Part shown: piece by piece, positions 56,929 to 64,000 of the stretch
How positions within the stretch are numbered: position 1 is the first letter of the stretch
Layout of the letters: the number at the start of each line of letters is the position of its first letter
NCBI GenBank assembly: GCA_008729055.1
Contig: SDUX01000004.1
Coordinates: 744,001-808,000, forward strand
Direction: 5' to 3'
From: Pyropia haitanensis
Lineage: Eukaryota > Rhodophyta > Bangiophyceae > Bangiales > Bangiaceae
Length of the DNA: 64,000 nt
Translations under genes and position numbers: made by a program
Notes under the pieces: model-generated
What the model was told of the DNA's origin: nothing
Databases searched by the model: none
The model's input: the letters and a program-made list of their open reading frames with translations, nothing else

Positions 56929-58480
56929 CCCTCGTGAGCTGGTTGGAAGCTCTTGTCGTCCCTGGGATGCTCTTTACCTCGATTTGTTTCTGTCTCCAGA
57001 GTGTGACCTTCAGGGTGAGTGATACGATCAATGACAATGCAATGCACACTGTTGAAATCCGTGACGCAGCTCTATCTGTATCCCCGCCTAACCACCATGC
57101 GCGTACGAGCTGGCTCTTGTTTCTGCTGCTGTGCACTTGTGAGCGTCAGTACCTCTGCTGCAGGGTATCAGCGGAGTCGAGGGCGGTGGCGGAGGCTGTT
57201 TTGTCTCAGGACTAGCGAGTCGCGGCGGAGTGGCAACAAGAGAGTTGGCTGGGCGCCCGTCCTCTGCGACTCCAGGTGTGGGTACTTGAGAACCAAATCT
57301 GGCCCTCTCCCGACGCGACAGCCGGCCCAGTGGCCTCCAGTAGGTCCCCGACACCCGTAGTTCTCGTCCCCGTCTGCTGCAGCAACGCGGGGGCAGGTCC
57401 GCGGACGGAACGTGAAGCAACGGAAACTCCCCACCGTGAACGCTGTTGGCAATTCTATTTGGGCGGAGTCATCGACGGCTATCGGCGACGGTGACAACGG
57501 CGACAGCTGCAATGGCAGTGAGGGCGGCGACGGCGGCCATGGCGGCCGCGGCGACGGCGACGGATGCGACGGCCAGACCCCCCCCCCAGATCACGGTACC
57601 GCTGCCGCGGCAGAGGGTAGTTCCCGCTCACCAACCGCGCTCTCTCGCCCACCCTCTGCCCCGTGCTGACCCCCCCCCCGTGCCTGCAAAATAGGGTCGC
57701 CCCTCTTTATCCCGTCATGAGGTGGTGCTCGTCACCGCCGATTCTGTGATCGTCCCCGGTATTCCAACTAGACTAACGCGGTTCTTCTGTTTCCTGCCGT
57801 AGCTTCCATATTCGGGAAGACATCCGAGAAGACTCTTGTTCTTTTTCTTCGTTACTCTGCTGCTGACATGCTACAGACATTCCAATGTAGTCCAAATACC
57901 ACCAGGAACAGGGCAGACAGAACAGCACGCCATTGGCTAGTCTTCTATATGCCAGCACATGATTGGCTCCAACTGTTTTTCTTCTTCACCAGGCGTCCAA
58001 AAGTGGGTGCATCCGGAATGAAATAAGTTGTGAGCCAATGAGATGGAGGTATTGTGACAGAGCCAGGGAAAATGAATCAAATAATTCTGCGGTTTCCTCT
58101 CCTTCTGGGAAGACACTGAGCGAGGTGCGCGTCGCCCTCACCAAGGGAACCAACTGACGCGTCACACACGAAACGAAAGACCGCAGGTGTTCTGCACCCG
58201 CATCCACAGCCCTGCCCTTTGTGTATGAGAAGCTGGTTGCGAAGAGCGTGCTTGGATTGCACCTGCAGGACACCGACCTCGAGAGTGTAGGTTGCACAAC
58301 CATCCGCCGCCCCGGGGGTCGCTACGAAAGATCCTGCCCCGTTCTGATGAGTCGCGCTCGCCCACCTTCGACGCAGGTTGGCTAGGATGGTCGCCGCGAC
58401 CGCCTGGCGTGCCGGTCGCCCCCAGCCCCCCCCATCGCACTCCATCTCTGCAAGCGCTGTGGACGCCCCCGTGCCAAGCG
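56929..58480. other. Intergenic region with CCAAT-rich, less GC-rich island
   Basis: 3' flank of the bZIP gene. 57490-57560 has GCGACGG-type repeats. 57700-58300 is clearly less GC-rich than elsewhere and carries four CCAAT/ATTGG motifs within about 120 bp (cattggctag near 57932, gattggctcc near 57962, gccaatgag near 58034). Only short frames occur. It looks like promoter or non-coding sequence; no gene assigned. Confidence 0.4.
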
Positions 58481-61400
58481 GGTCGTGGCGGGACATGGTG
58501 TGATGCGGCATGACGAGGCGTGGCATGGCGGCCCATCCGACGACAACCACCGCGGCACGTCGCAGCGGTCGCGTCTCACCGACGGCGGCGGCGGTATCGC
58601 CCCGCGCAGTCGCGTAGTGCGACCGCGCGAGCGAGACCGCACGACCGTCAGCGTAAGCGGAACAGGGGATGGGGCTGAGTTACCGCTGCACAGAGAACCA
58701 ACGTCGCCACCCTCGGATGTGACCCTGTGTACCCTCTCTTCCCTGCACGCGCCCACCGGCGGTGCTGCGCCTGCGCCGCAAGTCAGGGCCGGCACGTGGC
58801 GCCCCGTGCCACCGCCGCTCCCCCCTTGGGCGCCCCGCCGGGGGCCTCGTCAGGGAGAGGAATGGTAGAGTGGGAGAGCGTTTTTTGGTGCGGGTGAGCC
58901 CCTCGCCGGCGCGCACCCACCCTGCCGCCGATCGGCCGGCAGCGGCTGCGTCGCGCCACGCCGTTTCGCCATTGGCACTGCCAATCGACGATGCAGCCGC
59001 CTGGGGCGGCCGCGACCCCCGGGGAAGACCGCGGCGAGCAGCGGGGCACCGACGCGGCGGGGACCTCCCCTTCCCTCGGTCGCCGCCGCCACCCGCCCCG
59101 ACCGCCCTGCGAACGAGCCCACTGTTGGGGGCGCCCGGAACTGTCTTCCCCCTCGAACAGCTGCAGAAGGGGCAGTGGCGGCGGCGACGGCGACGGCTGT
59201 GGGTGAGCGCCGCCCGCCAGCAAGAGTCGATAGGCTGGCGGTTCCACCACGGCGGCGGCGGCGGCCGATGGGCGGCGGGCCGTGGAGGGTGGCGTGGAGC
59301 GTTTCGAACCCAAGAGGGTGGCACGGTTTTGGGAGGGGGGACGGCACCCCTCGCATACGCCACACCACCCACCCCGGACGCCTGCCCCCCGCGCTCACGC
59401 ACACTCCCGCCACTCAAGGCCAGATCCTCCCCCTCTCCCCTCGTCCCATGGAGGAGTCTCGGCCGGAGTGGTCCCCTCTGCTTGCCGGCGCAGGTCGAGC
59501 CGCGGCACCCCCAGCGACATGCACGACCGCCGCGCCGCTCATCATTGATACCCGCACGGCCCACCGGCCGCCCACCCACACCCCACCCCTGGCCAGTCCC
59601 CGCCATCAAACCCAGACGGACTGGTGCTCGTCCTTGCTGGCCGTGGCGCCCACCCCCCTCCCCACCACGCGCGGCCGGCGCGCCTCCCGAGTCGCGCCGC
59701 CGGGGGGGCGCGGCGCCCTCGCGCCGGCTCTTGGCCGCGGCGTCCCGACAGTCTGTGTACCGCCGCGGCCGCCGCGGTGTGGTGCGAGCGCCCGCCCCAC
59801 CGCCGCTCCAGTCCCTCCCGCATGGGCGCGGATCTCTCCATCCCACGGGGGGGGTCCCCCCTGACCAGAGCGGGACTCGCTCTCCTCCACTCCGCCCGTG
59901 GGCACACGCTCACCAGACCCGGCCCCCCCCCCCCCCCCCCCCCCCCCCTCTACCGGCGCCTGCCAGGGCCAACAAACAAAAAGCCCCCCCCGGCGGGCCA
60001 CCACATCCCCGCACGCCTCCCGCCCCCCCCCCTCCACGATGCGACACAAACGCCCATCACCGCTGCCCGCCACCGCAGATGCGGGATCTAGACGCCGCCC
60101 GCGGCGTGGCCAGCCGCCAATCCCCCCACCCGCGCCGACTCGACGGCGCGAGCCAGGCGCGCGGACCAGGCTGTCCGGTGCGAGGGGGGGGGACCGCCCA
60201 CGAGCCGCGGCGGCCGGTCGGCGACGCGGTGGGGCAAGCCGCGCGGCTGCGGTGGTGGTGGAGGGGGGGGGGGGGGGCGGAGGCGGCAGCGGCCCCCCCA
60301 CGGTGGGTGTTGGGTGCCGCTGCCCGCCGTCCCGACGGAGGGGGGAGTGGCGGGGGGGAGGGAGGGAGGCGCGGCCGGCTATCCTCCGCCCCCCCCCCCC
60401 CCCCCAAAGTCTTCCCCCCCGGGCCGGGCCGCACCGGTCGGCCGTCATTCAGCGTCGCTGGCAGGCCCCCCCCCCTCACGTTTCGAGCGCAAAGGGGGGG
60501 GGGGGGGCGGCGGGTAGGCGCTGGCGCGCGCGCCAGCCACCGCGTGCGGCGGCTCTCTCTCTCTCTTTCGCCCCCCCCCCTGTTTCCCAGCCGTATCCGC
60601 CGCTGGCCGCCCAATCCACGCCACCAAGCGTGTCAGCGGGGCCCCTGCGTTGCGGCGGCCGCGTCGGACCCGCCCTGCAAAATACGCGCCGCGTGCGGGT
60701 GGCCCCGCCCCAACGGCAACATCCACGACCGCCCGCGGCGACACCCCCCTCCCCCCCCCTCCCCCCCCTCCCGGCCGCGTGTCACGTTGCGTGCCGCCGG
60801 CCCGCAACCGCGCGCGCGCCGGCCACGCACGCCGCCGCGCTCGTAGGGCCCGCGCACGCCACCCACCGCATCTGCCACACCACGCGCCCCACACCCCCCC
60901 CCCCCTCCCCCCCCCCCCCCCTCCTGCCCGCCCCTCTCCCTCCCCCACCCCCACCGCCACCGCTGCGTGCGCGCGCGGCACGCACCCGCGGCACGCGGCG
61001 CACGCTGCTCGGCCGGCGCGGCGGGGTCTTGCGCGCGTCGACGGCGCGTGGGCGGCGGCGGCCGTCCCACATTTTTCATCGGCGGCGGGTGACAGCGTGT
61101 GGGACTGCCGCCGCTGCTGCCGCCGCCGCCGCCGCGGCCGCCGCCGCGGCCGCCGCGCCCCACCGGCACCGCCGACGCGGCCGCCACCGCCGGCCGCCCG
61201 CGGCCGGGTGCCGCCCCGCGCGCCGCCGCCGCCCTCCCCGGCCGTTGGTGTGCGCGCCCCGCTCAGATCCGTGGCCGCCGCCCGCCGACCGCTGCTAGTC
61301 ACCGCCACCACGAGGGGTGTGCCCGTGGCCGTTGCGGCGGGGCTCCTCTCGCTGTGCCCGCGCGGCCTGCCGCCTTTTTGTTTTTCTCTTGCTGCTCTTG

Positions 61401-62007
61401 CTTCTTGGGGGGGGTGGGGGGGGGGGTGTCTGAGTGGTGCTTTCCGGGGGGGGGGGGGGCGCGGGGAGGGGGGGTCACGCAGCGCGCAACACGGCGGGGG
61501 GTGGTGGCGGCGTGACCACCCCGCCCCACCCCACTCCACCGCGTCCCACCGCATCCGCACCGCCGTGCCGCCGGCCACCCCCCCCCCCCCCCCCCCCCCT
61601 CTCTCCTCACCCATCCAGGGGGGTCTCGCGCCCTGCTGTGCCCACCGCCTGTGGGGGACGGCGGCTGCCGCGGCTGACGTGGACGGCCGGGCCCGCCGCG
61701 GCCGTGCGTGACGCGCGCGGCGGTCAGCTGTGAGGGGCGGCGAGCCGACCGGGACTGGGGGCGACCGCCGTGCTCTGGTGCCGCCTGCCGCCGCCGCTGC
61801 CGTCCGCCTGTGTGGGGGAGTGGGGGCGCCGCGGGCGGGGGAGGAGGAGGAGGAGGGGGGGTGTCGTTGGCGCCGCGCCCGCCACCGCGCACCGGCGCAC
61901 TGCCGTGCGGGCGGGGGGGGGGGGGGGGGGGTGACGCGCGCCGCGCCGCGGCCGCTGCCAGCCTGTGGGTGGCACCGCCCACCACCGGCCATTCCCGTCT
62001 GCCGGTG

Positions 62008-62045
<38 letters not shown>

Positions 62046-62654
62046 TCTCTCCCCCCTCCTCCTCCTCCACCGGCGGCACGCGCGCAGGCCGGCTGCTGGC
62101 TGGCCTGCCGCCGCTGACGCACCGCCGATCGGCGGGCGGGGGTGAGCCGAGGAGGGGAGGGGGGCGGGGGGGAGGCGCGCCGCGGGCGCCGGCGGCGGCC
62201 GGCTGACGCGCGCGCGGCGCGCCGGGCGCGCCCGCCGATCCGCCCGCCGCGGCGCACGCCGGCCGCCGGCGGCCGCGGCCGCCGCGGCGCTGGCCGGCGC
62301 GTGTCCCCCCCTCACCCCCCACTGGCCGTGGGCGCCGCGGCCCGCCGCGGCCGCCGCTCTCGCTGCCCCCGCCTGCCGCTGCCTCTTCCCCCCCCTGCCA
62401 CCCTCGCGTGTGCACGCGGCGGCCCCACCCCCCCATCTGCCATCCCCCCTTGTCTCCGCCCCCCCCCCCCTCCGCCTCTGTCATCTCTCAACTGTGCTGC
62501 TCCCCTGCTCGCCGCTCACCCCCCCCCCCTCTTCATTGCGTCGCGCCGGCGGTCTAGGCGTGGCGGGGCGGCACGGGGCGGGCGGCCCCCCCCCCCCTGG
62601 GGGGGGGCCCCCCCCATCACCACCACCACCACCCCCACCCCTACCCCCCCTGCC
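58481..62654. other. GC-rich region without confident gene
   Basis: Overlapping long frames on both strands with no domain. Near 58991-59208 a plus frame (MQPPGAAATPGEDRGEQRGT...) ends at a TGG|GTGAGC donor-like site and might be an exon. 59920-62640 is dominated by G/C runs of 10-40 bases (for example C at 62010-62042). A CT microsatellite lies at 60554-60569. The 200 bp before 62655 are C/T-rich, as in other leaders. Confidence 0.4.
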
Positions 62655-63103
62655 ATGTACGCTGGCCTGCCGCCGCCGGTGCTGTACGCGTCGGGCACGC
62701 CGGCGCCGCTGCCGCCGCCCGTCGCTCCGCGGTACGGGTCCCTGCCGCCGCCGCCGCCGCCGCCGCCGCCATCTCGACACCCGGCGCCGCCGCCGCCGCC
62801 GACGCCACCACCGCCACCGCCACCACCACCACCGCCACCGCCACCGCGCTCGCCGGGGGCGACTGTCGTCGGCGGCGGCCATGGCGGTGGCGGTGGGGGC
62901 GTGGCGGGGGGTGGCGGTGCGGGTGGGGGACCGACGGGCGCGCCCGAGGACACCTTCCGCCGCGAGCTGGACGCCCTCTTTGAGTGGTCCCCGCCGCCCG
63001 CGTCGGCGCCGGCCGCGGCGGCGGCGCCGACGTCGGTGGCGGATGGGCGGCGGCCGGCGGTGGCGCCACGATCCGCGCCGCCGCCGCCGCCGCCGCCGTT
63101 GCC

Positions 63104-63135
<32 letters not shown>

Positions 63136-64000
63136 GGCAGCAGCAGCAACGGCAGCGGCAACACCTGCAACAGCAGCAGCAGCTGCAACGGCAACAGCAG
63201 CAACTACACCAACTGCAACAGCAGCAACGACAGCAGCAGCAGCAGCAACAGATGCAGCAGCAGCGGCTCCAACAACCACAGCAACATCAGCAGCAGCAGC
63301 AGCAGCAACCGCAGCAGCAGCCGCAGCCGCAGCAGCAGCCGCAGCCGCAGCAGCAGCAGCAGCCACAGCAGCAGCAGTGGGTGCGGCCACCGCCATCGTC
63401 TGGACGCCTACCCGACAGCGGTGGGTACCCCAACGGCGGCGCCACCGGCACCGGCGGTCCGTCAAGGCCCGACGCGCCGCCCCCGCCGCCGCCGCCGCCG
63501 CCACCGCCGTCGGCGGGCGGCCCGGAGCCACCGGCGGGGCCGCCACCACGGAGGCGACCCGCGCCAGCCAAGACCGCGGGCCCGCCACGGCGGCCACCGC
63601 CCAAGCGGCCGGCCGGCGCCAAGGCGGTAACGCCGGCGCGGCCACGGCCAGCTGCTAAGGCGGGCGCGGCCAAGACGCCGCCGTCGGCCGAGGCGCCGTC
63701 GGCGGCGGCGGCGCCGCCACCGTCGTCGGTGGCGGCGCCGCCAACGTCGGCGGCACCCCCTGCCGCGCCGGCCTCCTCGTCCCCGACGGCCGCGGCTGCG
63801 GGGACCGCTGGCCCCCCCGTCGCCAACCCATCGATGAGCCTGCCGCCGCCGCACCCCAACCGGCCCGCACGGCCGGCGCGGCCGCGGCCGACGCCCCGCA
63901 AGCGCCCGTCGGCGGCTCGGCCTGCGGTCGCGGCGGGTTTGACGGCGGCGGCGCCGGGCACAGGGCCCGCGTCTGGCGCTCCGCCGTCGGGCGGCGGTGC
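62655..64000 (+). CDS. Gln/Pro-rich protein, 3' end outside window
   Basis: ATG at 62655 (MYAGLPPPVLYASGTPAPLP) and an open frame to the window edge, 448 residues so far, no frameshift. Order: Pro-rich start; Gly/His linker; a short ordered segment (PEDTFRRELDALFEWSPPP); Pro; about 91 residues that are mostly Gln with scattered Arg, His, Leu and Pro (63105-63377); then a Lys/Arg/Pro/Ala-rich region (PAKTAGPPRRPPPKRPAGAK; RPRPTPRKRPSAARP). Such composition is typical of transcriptional co-regulators or RNA-binding proteins, but no domain is recognised within the window. The EDTFRRELDALFEW segment is the only piece useful for a homology search. Confidence 0.65.
63105..63377. repeat. CAG/CAA trinucleotide tract (polyglutamine)
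   Basis: About 91 codons, mostly CAG with interspersed CAA, and CGG, CTG, CAC, CCG or CCA interruptions. The interruptions make it less prone to slippage than a pure tract. The other plus frame reads it as poly-Ala (GCA). Confidence 0.9.

Overview
The window is 64 kb of nuclear DNA from a very GC-rich, gene-dense, intron-poor eukaryotic alga. The best inference is a bangiophyte red alga of the Porphyra/Pyropia type. The reasons are codon third positions that are almost all G or C, abundant G/C homopolymers, few short introns (283, 625 and 250 nt in the clearest cases), a plastid-type SOUL protein, a carotenoid cleavage dioxygenase, and a DDB2 homologue carrying zinc knuckles as in plants. No organism name was given and no database search was possible, so this remains an inference. 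I recognised no rRNA, tRNA, CRISPR array or prokaryotic operon.

Layout. 0-5 kb: two bZIP transcription-factor genes on the minus strand. 7.4-11.4 kb: a SOUL haem-binding gene (minus) with a decayed tandem copy of its 3' end, divergent from a seven-repeat polyubiquitin gene (plus). 11.6-14.5 kb: eIF2B delta (minus, two exons), divergent from the tiny V-ATPase subunit e gene (plus, two exons). 15.2-16.2 kb: NADH-cytochrome b5 reductase. 16.5-18.9 kb: a large low-complexity unknown gene (minus). 19-23 kb: GC-rich filler and degenerate repeats. 23.2-24.5 kb: unidentified coding exons. 24.7-25.9 kb: a 1.2 kb DNA-transposon-like element with 28 bp perfect terminal inverted repeats, just upstream of a MAT1 (CDK-activating-kinase assembly factor) gene. 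30.7-31.4 kb: N-terminal exons of a membrane-anchored protein that may be CcmE-like. 32.3-35.0 kb: DDB2 (minus). 36.5-38.6 kb: carotenoid cleavage dioxygenase (plus). 40.9-41.5 kb: a membrane zinc-ribbon protein (plus). 41.8-43.7 kb: a type I membrane subtilisin (minus). 47.3-48.8 kb: a doubtful multi-exon gene. 49.9-50.3 kb: a small plant-type zinc-finger protein with one intron. 52.8-53.4 kb: TAF9 (minus). 55.0-56.9 kb: a third bZIP gene. 62.7 kb to the end: a Gln/Pro-rich protein cut by the window edge.

Functionally this is a mixture of core housekeeping genes: transcription and DNA repair (TAF9, MAT1 of TFIIH, DDB2, three bZIPs), translation (eIF2B delta), ubiquitin, vesicle acidification, lipid/haem redox and carotenoid turnover. 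MAT1 and DDB2 both belong to nucleotide-excision repair/TFIIH biology, but nothing shows that they are co-regulated.

The most important technical observation is that at least nine genes have their reading frame broken, nearly always at a run of about 7 or more G or C. In every case the downstream frame is the one expected if one base is missing per run (or two bases over two or more runs). This looks like systematic undercalling of G/C homopolymers rather than pseudogenisation, and the gene calls below read across these points.
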